From Hansschlegelia beijingensis (lineage in GTDB: Bacteria > Pseudomonadota > Alphaproteobacteria > Rhizobiales > Methylopilaceae): 64,000 nucleotides of DNA. The notes under the pieces were generated by a model. It searched no databases. It was given only the letters and a program-made list of their open reading frames with translations, and was not told the origin of the DNA. The translations under genes were made by a program, and so were the position numbers. The stretch is from assembly GCF_014196425.1 (NCBI RefSeq), contig NZ_JACIDR010000006.1, positions 62,001 through 126,000 of the forward strand, given 5' to 3'. Below, piece after piece: positions 36,624 through 48,327 of this stretch (position 1 is the first letter of the stretch; each line of letters starts with the position of its first letter).

Positions 36624-37193
36624 CTAGACCCTGATCGCCGGCACTCCGATGAGGAGCGGGTGGAGGTAGATCCCGAACAGCAGATAGGCCGCCGTGCCGA
36701 TGACCACCGCCATGACGTCGGCGCCCCAGCTCGCCTTCTGCGGCGCGCGGACCTCGCCGCGTCCGGCGCGCTTGAGCATGATGCGGTCGACGACCCCATA
36801 GGCGAGGAACGAGCCGAACAGGATGATGCTGGCGAGGTCGCCGTTGGACACGAGATGCGCCGCCGCCCAGAGCTTCAGGGCGGCGAGCATCGGGTGCTTG
36901 GCCTTCGCGCGGATGTGACCCGGCAGATAAGCGGCCGCCAGCAGGATGAAGGCCGGCAACATCAGCGTGATGGTGGCGTGGCGCGTCCAGCCCGGCGGCG
37001 ACCAGATCTCGATGAAGGGCGCCGAACGCCAGCCCAGGACGATCAGGACGAGCGCCAGCGTCGATATCGCCGAATAGGCGACCTTGTAGGGACCCTCGCC
37101 GAACCGCGCGATCAGACGGGCCCGGTTGTCGCGCGCGCGCGTCGACAGGTGAACGCCGAAGAAGATCAGAAGCCCCGCGACCAGAACCAGCAT
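36624..37193 (-). CDS. NnrU family membrane protein
   Basis: This 189-residue protein has five or six hydrophobic segments and the NnrU-family GWRSAPFIEIWSPPGWTRH and PGHIRAKAKHPMLAALKLW stretches, with histidines and a His-Pro motif conserved in the family. The family is named from a denitrification locus but is widespread in bacteria that do not denitrify; its reaction is not settled. It diverges from the L,D-transpeptidase gene. Confidence 0.87.
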   Translation of the reverse strand: MLVLVAGLLIFFGVHLSTRARDNRARLIARFGEGPYKVAYSAISTLALVLIVLGWRSAPFIEIWSPPGWTRHATITLMLPAFILLAAAYLPGHIRAKAKHPMLAALKLWAAAHLVSNGDLASIILFGSFLAYGVVDRIMLKRAGRGEVRAPQKASWGADVMAVVIGTAAYLLFGIYLHPLLIGVPAIRV

Positions 37194-37331
37194 GCCCGCC
37201 CCCCTTCGACGGCCCCCAGACTAGCCGCGACGCTCCGGCGGCGCCATCGCGGCCTTGCGATTCGACTCTTCGCCACGATCCCGCCACAGTTGACCTGCGG
37301 CCGCGCGGAAACGGACCGCAGGAGAACTGCT

Positions 37332-37757
37332 GTGAGAGTGGCGTTGCTTCTCGTCGCCGTCCTCTGCGGATGGGCGGCCTTTCCCACCAAGGCTTTCGCC
37401 AGCACGCTGGCGGTGATCAGCCTTTCGCAACAGCGCATGGCGGTCTCGGTCAACGGCGTTCCGGTCTATGACTGGCCCGTCTCGACCGCGCGGCGCGGCT
37501 ACGTCACGCCGCGCGGCTCGTTCCGGCCGATCCGGACGGAGCGCATGTGGCACTCGCGCAAATACGACATGTCGCCGATGCCCTACGCGGTCTTCTTCCG
37601 CGGCGGCTATGCGATCCATGGAACGCAATACGTTCGCTCGCTTGGACGGCCCGCAAGCCATGGCTGCGTCAGGCTGCGCACCGCGAACGCGGCGGCCTTC
37701 TATCGACTTGTGCGGCAGCACGGAATGCGGAACACGAAGATCGTGATCACGCGCTGA
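37332..37757 (+). CDS. L,D-transpeptidase (YkuD domain)
   Basis: This small exported cysteine enzyme (141 residues) has a signal peptide (residues 1-23) and the YkuD catalytic motif: His96 in AIHGT and SHGCVRL with Cys112 and Arg114. It should form 3-3 crosslinks or attach proteins to peptidoglycan. GTG at 37332 follows AGGAG at a good distance. At 141 residues it is nearly a bare catalytic domain, without a LysM anchor. queC follows after 34 bases. Confidence 0.9.
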   Translation: MRVALLLVAVLCGWAAFPTKAFASTLAVISLSQQRMAVSVNGVPVYDWPVSTARRGYVTPRGSFRPIRTERMWHSRKYDMSPMPYAVFFRGGYAIHGTQYVRSLGRPASHGCVRLRTANAAAFYRLVRQHGMRNTKIVITR

Positions 37758-37791
37758 AGATCAGCGCCCGCTGCGACTGGACGTTCCAAAA

Positions 37792-38496
37792 GTGACCAAC
37801 GATCGCGCCGCGCTGGTGCTGTTCTCGGGCGGGCAGGATTCCGCGACGTGCCTCGCCTGGGCCCTCGACCGCCATGAACGCGTCGAGACGGTCGGCTTCG
37901 ATTACGGCCAGCGCCACGTTGTCGAGCTCTCGCAGCGCGGGCGCATCCGGGACGGCCTGCGGAAACTGAACCCGACGTGGGACGCGCGCCTCGGCGACGA
38001 CCACACCATCCAGCTCGACGCCCTGGGCGCTCTTTCAGACACGGCGCTCACGCGCGACGTGGCGATCGGGATGGAGTCGAGCGGCCTGCCCAACACCTTC
38101 GTTCCGGGCCGCAACATCGTCTTTCTGACCTTCGCCGCCGCCCTCGCCTACCGTCGCGGGCTGCGCCGGATCGTCGGCGGCATGTGCGAGACGGATTTCT
38201 CCGGTTACCCCGACTGCCGCGACGACGCGATCAAGGCGCTGCAGGTCGCGCTGAACCTCGGCATGGACAGCCGCTTCGTGCTGGAGACGCCGCTGATGTG
38301 GCTCGACAAGGCGGAGACGTGGCGGCTGGCGCAACAGCTCGGCGGCGAGGGGCTGGTCGCGCTCATCGTGGAGGAGAGCCACACCTGCTATCTCGGCGAA
38401 CGCGGCGAGCGCCACGACTGGGGCTATGGCTGCGGCGAGTGCCCGGCCTGCGCCCTCCGGGCGCAGGGCTTCGGGCGTTTTGTGGCGGGGCGGTGA
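37792..38496 (+). CDS. queC: 7-cyano-7-deazaguanine (preQ0) synthase
   Basis: QueC converts 7-carboxy-7-deazaguanine to preQ0 with ammonia and ATP. The 234-residue protein has the PP-loop [10 protein letters not shown] at residues 11-20 and a C-terminal zinc site ([19 protein letters not shown]). It starts at GTG 37792. The two preceding pathway genes, queE and queD, lie 16 kb away in this window. Confidence 0.95.
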   Translation: MTNDRAALVLFSGGQDSATCLAWALDRHERVETVGFDYGQRHVVELSQRGRIRDGLRKLNPTWDARLGDDHTIQLDALGALSDTALTRDVAIGMESSGLPNTFVPGRNIVFLTFAAALAYRRGLRRIVGGMCETDFSGYPDCRDDAIKALQVALNLGMDSRFVLETPLMWLDKAETWRLAQQLGGEGLVALIVEESHTCYLGERGERHDWGYGCGECPACALRAQGFGRFVAGR

Positions 38497-38561
38497 CGGG
38501 CGCCGAAGCGCTCTCCCGCATCCGTAAGGTCGGCCCGGGACGCCCCTTCCCCTTCAGAGCG

Positions 38562-38711
38562 CTAGATGGCGCGCCGGCCGGTGAACAGCCGCACGAGCAC
38601 GACGATGACCGCGATCACCAGCAAGAGGTGGATGAGCCCGCTCGCGACGTGAAAGACCAGAAAACCGCCTGCCCACAGGATGAGCAGGATGATGGCGAGA
38701 GCCCAAAGCAT
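38562..38711 (-). CDS. Small lmo0937-type membrane protein
   Basis: This 49-residue protein was found by translating the minus strand between queC and the ArsC-like gene. It begins MLWALAIILLILW, has two hydrophobic segments joined by the loop HVASGLIH, and ends LVRLFTGRRAI, the pattern of the tiny lmo0937/DUF5670 family. GGAAGGA stands eight bases before the ATG. No function is established for the family. Confidence 0.75.
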   Translation of the reverse strand: MLWALAIILLILWAGGFLVFHVASGLIHLLLVIAVIVVLVRLFTGRRAI

Positions 38712-38883
38712 GGCGAATCCTTCCAACTGAAACGCGCGGTCGGCGCATCAGCGTTCCGACCATCGTGACGCGAACGCCCACGGCCCGTAGTCGTTCCTCA
38801 GCCGCCTATGCATGACGCCGCGAGCTCCGGCGCCCTCAGGACTTGAGCGCCTCGCTGATCCGGTCGGGGCCATTCGGAGTTCG

Positions 38884-39228
38884 TCAGCCGAACGCCGCCT
38901 CGTACTCAGAAGGCTTGAAGCCGACCAGCAGGCGGCCCTGCGCCTCCAGCACCGGTCGCTTGATCATGGAGGGCTGCGCGATCATCAGCTCGATCGCCCG
39001 CGCCTCATCCAGTTCTTGGCGCTCCGCCTCGGGGAGCTTGCGGAAGGTCGTGCCGGCCCGGTTGAGCAGCGTCTCCCACCCCGCAGCCGCCACCCAGCCC
39101 GCGAGGCGCTCCCGATCGACGCCGGCCGCCTTGTAGTCGTGGAACGCGTAAGCGACGCCGTGGCCGTCGAGCCAGGCGCGCGCCTTCTTCATCGTGTCGC
39201 AGTTCCGGATGCCGTAGAGCGTGATCAT
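38884..39228 (-). CDS. Spx/YffB-type ArsC-family protein
   Basis: This 114-residue thioredoxin-fold protein begins MITLYGIRNCDTMKKARAWL, with Cys10 followed by DTM rather than the GTS of arsenate reductases. It ends with KRPVLE and GFKPSEYEAAF, typical of the YffB/Spx branch. The catalytic loop of true ArsC is missing, so arsenate reductase activity is unlikely. It starts at the ATG at 39228, two bases after the DUF72 gene. Confidence 0.85.
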   Translation of the reverse strand: MITLYGIRNCDTMKKARAWLDGHGVAYAFHDYKAAGVDRERLAGWVAAAGWETLLNRAGTTFRKLPEAERQELDEARAIELMIAQPSMIKRPVLEAQGRLLVGFKPSEYEAAFG

Positions 39229-39230
39229 CT

Positions 39231-39962
39231 TCAGAGCCTGGCAAGCGCGAGCGCGTCGCCAAGCGCAGCGCCCGACGCGGTGTTGTCGAAGACGCACCAC
39301 ACCGTCGCCCCCGCGGCGCGGTCGGCGTCGGCGCGGCGCTTGAGAGCGGCGAGCGCGGCCTCGTCGTAATCCGAGTAATAGATCCGCGGCGAGCCATGCC
39401 AGCGATAATACCGGAGCTCCGGCCAGCCGCCCGGCTCCGCCGCCCCCGGCGCGCGCGCCGGATCAGCCGCGACGCGCGCGATCCGCCGCTCGGCCAGCCA
39501 GGCGTCGGCCTCCGCCGTGAACCACGCCGGATGGCGCGGCTCGAACGCGATGGCGGCGTCGACCGCGGCGCGCAGGTCCTCGAAGAAGCGCTCCGCGACC
39601 GCCAGGTCCGGCGCTGCGGAGGCCGGCTGTTGCACCAGCACGGCGGCGAGCTTGCCGCCCACGCCGCCGACCTCGTTCGCGAAAGCGTCGATCAGCGGAC
39701 CACAGCCGGCGAGCGACCGCTCATGCGTGATCGCCTTCGGGACCTTGGCCGCGAAGCGGAAGCCCTCCGGCGTCTCGTCCGCCCAGCGCTCGTAGGTCTT
39801 GCGCTGATGGGAGCGGTGGAAGGACGAATTGATCTCGACCGCGCCAAACACGCGGGAGTAACGCTCGAGATGGCTTCCGTCGCCCGGCGCCGCCGCAGCG
39901 TGCCGGGACGGAATGGCCCACCCCGCAGTCCCGATGAAGAGGCCCTGCGGCCTCACTCCCAC
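39231..39962 (-). CDS. DUF72 domain protein
   Basis: This 243-residue protein of the DUF72 (TIM-barrel-like) family has [10 protein letters not shown] near the start, [23 protein letters not shown] and the [13 protein letters not shown] and FEPRHPAWF motifs. The biochemical role is unknown. It overlaps the end of guaA by ten bases and leads straight into the YffB-like gene. Confidence 0.88.
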   Translation of the reverse strand: MGVRPQGLFIGTAGWAIPSRHAAAAPGDGSHLERYSRVFGAVEINSSFHRSHQRKTYERWADETPEGFRFAAKVPKAITHERSLAGCGPLIDAFANEVGGVGGKLAAVLVQQPASAAPDLAVAERFFEDLRAAVDAAIAFEPRHPAWFTAEADAWLAERRIARVAADPARAPGAAEPGGWPELRYYRWHGSPRIYYSDYDEAALAALKRRADADRAAGATVWCVFDNTASGAALGDALALARL

Positions 39963-41515
39963 TCGATCGTGCCGGGGGGCTTCGAGGTCACGTCGTAGAC
40001 GACGCGGTTGACGCCCCTCACCTCGTTGATGATGCGGGTGGCGGCGCGGCCGAGGAAGTTCATGTCGAAGGGATAGAAGTCGGCCGTCATGCCGTCGACG
40101 GAGGTCACGGCGCGCAGCGCCAGCACGTTCTCATAGGTGCGGCCGTCGCCCATCACCCCGACGGTGCGGACCGGGAGCAGGACCGCGAAGGCCTGCCAGA
40201 TGGCGTCATAGAGGCCGGCCTTGCGGATCTCGTCGAGATAGATGGCGTCCGCCTGGCGCAGCACGTCGAGCTTTTCGCGCGTCACCTCGCCCGGGCAGCG
40301 GATCGCCAGACCGGGGCCCGGGAACGGATGGCGGCCCACGAAGGCCTCCGGCAGGCCGAGCTCGCGGCCAAGCGCGCGCACCTCGTCCTTGAACAGCTCG
40401 CGCAGCGGCTCGACGAGCTTCATGTTCATGCGTTCGGGCAGCCCGCCGACATTATGGTGCGACTTGATCGTGACGGAGGGGCCGCCCGAGAAGGACACGC
40501 TTTCGATGACGTCGGGATAGAGCGTGCCCTGCGCGAGGAAGTCGGCGCCGCCGACCTTCTGCGCCTCGTCGTCGAACACGTCGATGAACAGCCGCCCGAT
40601 GACCTTGCGCTTGGCCTCGGGGTCCTCGACCCCCTGCAACGCGGCGAGGAACATGTCGCTCGCGTCCACATGCACCAGCGGGATGTTGTAGTGGCCGCGG
40701 AACAGGTCGACGACCTGGCGCGCCTCGTCCTTGCGCATCAGACCGTGGTCGACGAACACGCAGGTGAGCTGGTCGCCGATGGCCTCATGGATCAGCACGG
40801 CCGCCACCGCCGAATCGACGCCGCCCGACAGGCCGCAGATCACCCGCCCGTCGCCGACCTGGCCGCGGATCTTGGCGATCGCCTCCTCGCGATACGCCGC
40901 CATCGACCAGTCGCCGGAGCAGCCGCAGATCTGGCGCACGAAATTGGTCAGCAGCTTGCCGCCTTCCGGCGTGTGCACGACCTCGGGATGGAACATCAGG
41001 CCGTAGTAGCGCCGGGTCTCGTCGGCGATCGCCGCGAACGGCGCGTTCTCGGACACGCCGACGATGCGGAAGCCGGGCGGCATCCGCGTGATGCGGTCGC
41101 CATGGCTCATCCACACCTGATTGCGGCTCTTGTCCTCCCAGACGCCCGTGAAGAGCTGCGACGGCGCCACCACGTGCAGGTCGGCGCGACCGAACTCGCG
41201 ATGGTGCCCGCTCTCGACCGTTCCGCCGAGTTGCTCGGCCATCGTCATCTGGCCGTAGCAGATGCCGAGCACCGGCACGCCGGATTCGAACACCGCCTGG
41301 GGAGCGCGCGGGGTGCCGATCTCCGCCACCGAGGCCGGGCCGCCGGACAGGATCACGCCCTTGGCGCCGAAGGTCCTGAAGGCCTCCTCGGCGAGATTGA
41401 AGGGGACGATCTCGCAGTAGACGCCCGCCTCGCGAACGCGGCGGGCGATCAGCTGGGTCACCTGCGACCCGAAATCGATGATGAGAATGCGGTCGTGGGC
41501 GTTGGCGGCGGTCAT
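39953..41515 (-). CDS. guaA: GMP synthase (glutamine-hydrolysing)
   Basis: GuaA converts XMP to GMP. The 520-residue protein has a class I glutaminase domain with nucleophile GICYGQ and a conserved His/Glu pair, the ATP pyrophosphatase loop SGGVDSAV and the C-terminal dimerisation domain ([18 protein letters not shown]). The ATG at 41515 gives the family-length protein; 41551 would add 12 residues without similarity. It shares this neighbourhood with guaB. Confidence 0.96.
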   Translation of the reverse strand: MTAANAHDRILIIDFGSQVTQLIARRVREAGVYCEIVPFNLAEEAFRTFGAKGVILSGGPASVAEIGTPRAPQAVFESGVPVLGICYGQMTMAEQLGGTVESGHHREFGRADLHVVAPSQLFTGVWEDKSRNQVWMSHGDRITRMPPGFRIVGVSENAPFAAIADETRRYYGLMFHPEVVHTPEGGKLLTNFVRQICGCSGDWSMAAYREEAIAKIRGQVGDGRVICGLSGGVDSAVAAVLIHEAIGDQLTCVFVDHGLMRKDEARQVVDLFRGHYNIPLVHVDASDMFLAALQGVEDPEAKRKVIGRLFIDVFDDEAQKVGGADFLAQGTLYPDVIESVSFSGGPSVTIKSHHNVGGLPERMNMKLVEPLRELFKDEVRALGRELGLPEAFVGRHPFPGPGLAIRCPGEVTREKLDVLRQADAIYLDEIRKAGLYDAIWQAFAVLLPVRTVGVMGDGRTYENVLALRAVTSVDGMTADFYPFDMNFLGRAATRIINEVRGVNRVVYDVTSKPPGTIEWE

Positions 41516-41594
41516 GGCCTGTCCGTACTCCGAACAGCCTCGGCGCCGCAACGCCGCAAACGGCGGAGCCGCAGTGAAAAAACGCCGGGCGCCG

Positions 41595-41870
41595 CTAGAG
41601 GCGGCCGCCGCCTTCCTCCGAACCGCCCGGCGTCGTCGGCGCCGGGGTCCCGGCGGCGGGCGGGCTGCAGACCGCCGGCGACTCGGTCGTGAAACGCTGG
41701 TTCAGCTTGCCGCAGCCCCAGTCCCGGAAGGGGGAAGGCAGCAACGGCGCGATCGAGGTTCCGATCCGGTCGTTCGGATTCGGCCCCCAGTTCGCGTACC
41801 AGACCCAGTAGCCGGCCACGAGGATGACCAGCAGGCCGATGATCTGAAGAATTCCGCTGATCGCCCGCAT
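41595..41870 (-). CDS. Small membrane-anchored protein of unknown function
   Basis: This 91-residue protein has an N-terminal membrane segment (residues 5-26, [19 protein letters not shown]), then a short periplasmic domain with two cysteines ([16 protein letters not shown]) and a Pro/Gly-rich end. The family was not recognised. It lies between rsmB and guaA on the same strand. Confidence 0.6.
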   Translation of the reverse strand: MRAISGILQIIGLLVILVAGYWVWYANWGPNPNDRIGTSIAPLLPSPFRDWGCGKLNQRFTTESPAVCSPPAAGTPAPTTPGGSEEGGGRL

Positions 41871-41924
41871 CTGCCTCGCCGCCTTGCGCCACCCATTGCC
41901 GAAATGGCCCGGGCGGCCCGGCGG

Positions 41925-43217
41925 TCAAGTGCGCCTCAGCACGGCGATAAAAAAGCCGTCGGTGCCGGAGCGACGCGGGCTGAGCAGGATCGACCCGCCT
42001 GACGGAAGCGCGAAGCGGGCGAGATCGGGCAGGCCCGCGGCCACGGCGGCCTCCGCGGCCGGGACGGCGGCGAACTCCGGACGACGGCCGAGAAAGGCCG
42101 CGATGCGGTCCTCATTCTCTTCCGCCAGCAGCGAGCAGGTCACATAGACGAGCCGTCCGCCCGGCTTCACCAGCCGCGCGCCGTCATCGAGAGCGGCGTC
42201 CTGCTCGGAGATCCGGACGTCGAGCGCGCTGGGGCGCATGCGCCATTTGGCGTCGGGGTTGCGCCGCCAGGTGCCGGCGCCGGTGCAGGGCGCGTCGACC
42301 AGCACCAGATCGGCGCGCGCCTCGAGGTCCTCCATGACGTCGGCCGCGCCGCGGGGCGACCTGATCTGAAGGTTCTTCACGCCTGCGCGCGTCGCGCGGT
42401 CATGCAGCGGCGCGAGCCGCCGGATGTCCGAATCGTGCGCGTAGAGCTGGCCGCGATTGCGCATCCCCGCGGCCAGCGCCAGCGTCTTGCCGCCGGCGCC
42501 GGCGCAAAGATCGATGACCTGCTCGCCCGGCGCAGCCGCGCACAGCAGCGCCGCGATCTGCGACCCCTCGTCCTGCACCTCGACCAGACCCTTCAGATGG
42601 GCCGGCTCGGCCTGGACCGGAGGACCGCGGCCATCGTCCGTGAGCGGGATCCGGACGCCGAAGGGCGACAGCGGGGTGGGTTCGGCCTTCAGATGCGCGA
42701 GCGCCTCGAGGGCCTTGTCGCGGTCGCCCTTCAGGGCGTTCACCCGCAGGTCGAGCGGCGCGCGGGCGGCGAGCGCCGCCCCCTCCTCCGCCCGCGCCTC
42801 GCCGAACACGCGCGCGAGCGAGGCGTCCAGCCATTCCGGATAGTCGCCGCGCACATGGTCCGGCGCCCCGTCGAGAGAGGCGGCGGCGATGGCGGCGCGC
42901 TCGGCCTCGGTCACCGGCGCGGGCGCATGCGGGCTCGCGGCGAAGGCGGCCGCAAGCGCGTCGACATCCGCATGCCGCACGAAGACAAGCGCGCCGAGAA
43001 CCAGGGCGCGCGGCGTCGCCTCTCCCATGCGCCAGGCGATCGAGGCGCGGGAGCGCAGCGCGTCATAGACGATGCTGGCGATCCGGGCGCGGTCGCCCGA
43101 TCCCGCGAAGCGATGCGCCGCGCCCCACGCCTTGAGGGCGCCGGCGGCGGGCGATCTGCGGTTCTCGATCTCGGTCAGGACCTCGATCGCGGCGAGCGCG
43201 TGGGCTGCGGGGGTCAT
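41925..43217 (-). CDS. rsmB: RsmB/NOP-family 16S rRNA m5C methyltransferase
   Basis: This 430-residue protein has an N-terminal NusB-like RNA-binding domain (residues 1-130) and a C-terminal SAM methyltransferase domain with VIDLCAGAGGKTLALA, LVDAPCTGAGTWRRNPD (catalytic PC motif) and VYVTCSLLAEEN (TC motif). It should methylate a cytidine in 16S rRNA, probably C967. MAPEG and guaB lie upstream. Confidence 0.92.
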   Translation of the reverse strand: MTPAAHALAAIEVLTEIENRRSPAAGALKAWGAAHRFAGSGDRARIASIVYDALRSRASIAWRMGEATPRALVLGALVFVRHADVDALAAAFAASPHAPAPVTEAERAAIAAASLDGAPDHVRGDYPEWLDASLARVFGEARAEEGAALAARAPLDLRVNALKGDRDKALEALAHLKAEPTPLSPFGVRIPLTDDGRGPPVQAEPAHLKGLVEVQDEGSQIAALLCAAAPGEQVIDLCAGAGGKTLALAAGMRNRGQLYAHDSDIRRLAPLHDRATRAGVKNLQIRSPRGAADVMEDLEARADLVLVDAPCTGAGTWRRNPDAKWRMRPSALDVRISEQDAALDDGARLVKPGGRLVYVTCSLLAEENEDRIAAFLGRRPEFAAVPAAEAAVAAGLPDLARFALPSGGSILLSPRRSGTDGFFIAVLRRT

Positions 43218-43221
43218 GGCC

Positions 43222-43644
43222 TCAGACCGTGAGCAGGATACGGGCGGCGAAGACGGCCCACATGACGAGGAGCACGAGCGCGCCGGCGGCGTAGAACGGA
43301 AACCGCAGCTTCAGCCGGTTCGGCCCCATGTGCTCCAGCGCATGCAGCCAGCGCAGCACGACGAAGACCCACGCCAGCAGCACAAACAGCAGGTCGGCCT
43401 TGTGGGTCAGGATCGCGAGCGGGACCAGCGCGAAGAACAGCGTCGGCAGCTCGAACTGGTTCTGGAAGTTGTCCGCGGCGGCCTGCGCTTTGCGGGGCCA
43501 GCCATAGTTGCGCGGCGACTCTCCGCGCACCTCCACCTGCCCGTCGCGGACCGCCGTCCAGCGGGCGAACCCCATCCGGAACAGCACGAAGAAGATCAGC
43601 GCGACCTGAACGAAAACCGGCGCGAGGACGGCGGGAAGGGTCAT
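43222..43644 (-). CDS. MAPEG family membrane protein
   Basis: This 140-residue protein has four hydrophobic segments in the MAPEG layout and the family-like ADNFQNQFELPTLFFALVPL in the second segment, followed by VLRWLHALEHM. Members include glutathione S-transferases of membranes, but the bacterial substrate is unknown. It lies four bases from rsmB, and guaB ends 15 bases upstream. Confidence 0.87.
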   Translation of the reverse strand: MTLPAVLAPVFVQVALIFFVLFRMGFARWTAVRDGQVEVRGESPRNYGWPRKAQAAADNFQNQFELPTLFFALVPLAILTHKADLLFVLLAWVFVVLRWLHALEHMGPNRLKLRFPFYAAGALVLLVMWAVFAARILLTV

Positions 43645-43659
43645 CGCGCCGGCGCCATG

Positions 43660-45264
<1,605 letters not shown>

Positions 45265-45334
45265 TTAGCACGGCCCTGCCCTGACGCAAATGACGGTGTG
45301 CGATCTGGGGGCGACCCCTATATGCGGCAGGCTC

Positions 45335-46783
45335 ATGCCTACTTTCCCGAACGCCGCTGTTCCCAATCGCATCCTGGTGCCCCTGATCGTCGCCTGCGCG
45401 CTGTTCATGGAGAACCTGGACAGCACGGTGCTGGCGACCTCGCTGCCGGCGATCGCGGCCGAGCTCAAGATCAACCCGATCGACCTGAAGCTCGCGCTGA
45501 CCTCCTATCTGCTGAGCCTCGCGGTCTTCATCCCGATCTCGGGCTGGCTCGCGGACCGACTTGGCGCGCGCCTGGTGTTCCGCGCCGCGATCGCGACCTT
45601 CGCGCTCGGGTCGGCGCTCGCGGGCTTCTCCTCCACCATGCCGGAGCTGATCGGCGCGCGCGTCCTGCAGGGCGTCGGCGGGGCCATGATGGTGCCGGTC
45701 GGCCGGCTGGTGATTCTCAGGACAGTGCCGAAGTCGGAGCTGGTCGGGTCGCTCGCCTGGCTGACCATACCGGCGCTGATCGGCCCGGTGCTCGGCCCGC
45801 CGGTCGGGGGATTCATCACCACCTACTTCTCCTGGCGCTGGATCTTCTGGATCAACCTGCCGATCGCGGCGCTCGGCATCGTGCTCGCGACGCTGTTCAT
45901 CCCGGACGTGCGCGGCGAAGAGCGGACGCCGTTCGACTCCCTCGGCTTCGTCCTCTCGGGATTCGGCCTCGCGGCGATCGTGTCCGGCGCGACCGCGATC
46001 GGCCTCGAGGCGCTGCCGCATCTGGCGGGGTTCGCGATCCTCGGCGCCGGGGTGGTCGCGTTCGGCGCCTATGTGCTTCACGCGCAGCGGGCGGAGCACC
46101 CGATCCTCGACCTGAGACTGTTCGCGATCCCCACCTTCCGGGCGGCGATTCTGGGCGGCTCCCTGTTCCGGGTCGGCATCGGCGCCGCCCCGTTCCTGCT
46201 GCCGCTGATGCTGCAGGTCGGCTTCGGAATGACCGCCTTCCAGTCCGGCATGCTCACCTTCGCGTCCGCGCTCGGCGCGCTGTTCATGAAGATGGCCGCC
46301 AAGCCCATCCTGCAGCGGTTCGGCTTCCGCACGACCATGATGGTCAATGCGGTCGTGGCCGCCGCGCTGATGACGGCGCCGGCGCTGTTCACCGCCACCA
46401 CGCCGGTCGCCATCATCCTCGTGGCCCTGCTGGTCGGCGGGTTCTTCCGGTCGCTGCAGTTCACCGCCGTGAACGCGCTCGGCTACGCCGACATCGACAC
46501 CGCCCGCATGAGCCGCGCGACCAGCCTCGCAAGCGTCGCCCAACAGATTTCCCTGTCGCTCGGGGTCAGCATCGCCGCCCTCGTGCTCGAAGGCCTGCTC
46601 GCCCATCGCGGCGGGGTCGAGCTGCGCGCCTCGGACTTCCCCGTGGCGTTCCTGATGATCGGCCTGATCTCGGCGTCGTCGGTGTTCCTGTTCGCGCGGC
46701 TCGCTCCGGACGCCGGCGAAGAGGTCTCCGGCCATGTCAGCCCCCAGCCGGATCCGGTGACCGCCGCGCGCGAGCGCGCCTGA
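45335..46783 (+). CDS. DHA2-family MFS exporter (EmrB/QacA type)
   Basis: This 482-residue transporter shows about 14 hydrophobic segments with the DHA2 N-terminal motif ENLDSTVLATSLPAIAAEL, motif A GWLADRLGAR and the central loop. It probably exports drugs or metabolites with proton coupling. The ATG at 45335 is chosen over 45290 because it starts at the family length; the earlier frame adds 15 residues without membrane character. No regulator or MFP partner is adjacent. Confidence 0.87.
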   Translation: MPTFPNAAVPNRILVPLIVACALFMENLDSTVLATSLPAIAAELKINPIDLKLALTSYLLSLAVFIPISGWLADRLGARLVFRAAIATFALGSALAGFSSTMPELIGARVLQGVGGAMMVPVGRLVILRTVPKSELVGSLAWLTIPALIGPVLGPPVGGFITTYFSWRWIFWINLPIAALGIVLATLFIPDVRGEERTPFDSLGFVLSGFGLAAIVSGATAIGLEALPHLAGFAILGAGVVAFGAYVLHAQRAEHPILDLRLFAIPTFRAAILGGSLFRVGIGAAPFLLPLMLQVGFGMTAFQSGMLTFASALGALFMKMAAKPILQRFGFRTTMMVNAVVAAALMTAPALFTATTPVAIILVALLVGGFFRSLQFTAVNALGYADIDTARMSRATSLASVAQQISLSLGVSIAALVLEGLLAHRGGVELRASDFPVAFLMIGLISASSVFLFARLAPDAGEEVSGHVSPQPDPVTAARERA

Positions 46784-46789
46784 CCGGCG

Positions 46790-47716
46790 TCAGCCCACCG
46801 GTCTCGGTTCGCCGCCCTCGTCGATCTCGACCTCCTGCCAGGCCGTGCGGTCCGCGAGCAGAATCGCGACCATCGCGTGGTTGTGCTCGTGCCCGGGCAT
46901 CACGGCGGTCACCCTGCCCAGAAGCGGGCGGCCGGCCAGCGCATAGTCGCCGACCAGATCGAGCACCCGGTGGCGGACCGGCTCGTCCGGCATCCGCAGT
47001 CCGCCGACCGCCGTGGCGCCCCACAGCGCGGCGGTGTTCGAGAGGCTCGCGCCGCGCAGCACCGGCTCGCGGCTGAAGCGGCCGAACAGCTTCGCCGCCA
47101 GGGCCCATTTGAGGCGGCCGAAGCTGCGCGATGGCGCAAGCTCCCGGGCGAAGGTCTCCGGGTCGATCGGCCCGCTCCATCGCAGCTGGCCGAGCCCCTT
47201 CAGGGTGACGGAGCCCTTCACGGTGAACGTCCCCGCGGGGTCGATCGACTGCTTGTGGCGGCCGTTGCGGTACTCCACGCGCTTGACCACGCGCAGGTAG
47301 CGGCGGGGACGATCCTGCTCGATCCGTCCCGCCCTGGCGATCAGCGCGCACCAGGGCGCCGCGCTGCCGTCGAAGATCGGCAGCTCCTCGCCCTCGATCT
47401 CGATCAGGGCGTTGTCGATCGAGCCGCCGGACAGCGCCGCCAGCAGATGCTCGACCGTCCGGACGAGCGGCCCCTCCCCGACCTGAAGCGCGGTGCATAG
47501 CGGGCGGGTGCGCTGGTTCGGCCAGAGCGCCGGCACGTCGTGCGCCTGGCCCTTGAGCAACCGGCGGAACACCAGTCCGTGGCCCGGGGCGGCGGGACTG
47601 ACGCGCACGCGCGCGTGGCGGCCGGTATGGAGGCCGGCTCCCTCGCAGCCGAAGGCCTCGCGCAGCGTCGCCTCCCGGGTGGCAGGAGGCGGAGCGGAGG
47701 GGCCGATAGCTGTCAT
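46790..47716 (-). CDS. lpxC: UDP-3-O-acyl-N-acetylglucosamine deacetylase (LpxC), unusual copy
   Basis: LpxC catalyses the committed step of lipid A synthesis. The 308-residue protein has LHTGRHARVRVSPA, the Glu89-His90 pair (VEHLLAALSG), and zinc-binding His249 and Asp253 in EPVRHRVLDLVGD, so the metal site is present. Several nearby motifs diverge: ELAPSRSFGRLKWA for EIAPARTFG and GASLSNTAA for the usual asparagine segment, and the C-terminal histidine lies in PGHEHNHAM. lpxC is normally beside ftsZ, so this orphan copy may be a second paralogue or a relocated gene. Confidence 0.8.
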   Translation of the reverse strand: MTAIGPSAPPPATREATLREAFGCEGAGLHTGRHARVRVSPAAPGHGLVFRRLLKGQAHDVPALWPNQRTRPLCTALQVGEGPLVRTVEHLLAALSGGSIDNALIEIEGEELPIFDGSAAPWCALIARAGRIEQDRPRRYLRVVKRVEYRNGRHKQSIDPAGTFTVKGSVTLKGLGQLRWSGPIDPETFARELAPSRSFGRLKWALAAKLFGRFSREPVLRGASLSNTAALWGATAVGGLRMPDEPVRHRVLDLVGDYALAGRPLLGRVTAVMPGHEHNHAMVAILLADRTAWQEVEIDEGGEPRPVG

Positions 47717-47826
47717 TTCACGGGCTCTCGACGCGGCAAAATCATCAGCGCAGACTGGAACTCTGGCGGCATGAGGTGATTGGCTCGCCAGGGGAAGGCC
47801 CCTTCCTGCCAGAGGAGTAGATCGCC

Positions 47827-48327
47827 ATGAAACGAAGCCTCGCCGCTGCGCTGTGCGTCGTCGTCCTTGCTCCCGCCGCCGCCTTCGCAGCCGACAGTTA
47901 CGACATCCTCGGGAAGGATGGCTCCAAGATCGGTCAGGTGAAACTCACCGGAGCCCCGCAGGGCACGCTGATCGACATCGAACTCGTTGGCGGCAGCCTG
48001 ACGCCCGGCCGCCACGGCCTGCACTTCCATCAGAGCGGCGATTGCTCCGACGTCGGCCAGTACAAGAAGTCCGGCTCGCATGTCGGCCACGCCGAGGGCA
48101 AGCACGGCCTGCTCAACCCTAACGGCCCCGAGCCCGGCGACCTGCCGAACCTCGTCGTGGCGCAGGACGGCTCCGCGCAGGTCAACCTCTTCACCTCTCT
48201 GGTGAAGATCGACGAGCTGAAGGACCAGGACGGCAGCGCCCTGATCATCCACGCGAACGAGGATGACCAGATCTCCCAGCCGATCGGCAAGGCCGGCGAC
48301 CGGGTCGCCTGCGCGTCGATCAAGTAG
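47827..48327 (+). CDS. sodC: Cu/Zn superoxide-dismutase-like periplasmic protein
   Basis: This 166-residue exported protein has a signal peptide (residues 1-21, ending AFA) and the SodC fold. Ligands seen are His66 and His68 (GLHFH), His85, His93, Asp105 in GDLPN, and His142 (IIHANED); the disulfide pair is Cys73 and Cys162, with Arg159. The zinc histidine in the usual GPHAGDLPN is Glu102 here (GPEPGDLPN). Copper chemistry may remain, but zinc binding looks altered. It converges on rlmE with an eight-base overlap. Confidence 0.85.
   Translation: MKRSLAAALCVVVLAPAAAFAADSYDILGKDGSKIGQVKLTGAPQGTLIDIELVGGSLTPGRHGLHFHQSGDCSDVGQYKKSGSHVGHAEGKHGLLNPNGPEPGDLPNLVVAQDGSAQVNLFTSLVKIDELKDQDGSALIIHANEDDQISQPIGKAGDRVACASIK

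Noticed and set aside
38884..39228. A second arsenate reductase linked to arsenic resistance
   Set aside because: The catalytic loop reads CDTMKK, as in YffB/Spx proteins, and the gene sits with DUF72 far from the ars operon.
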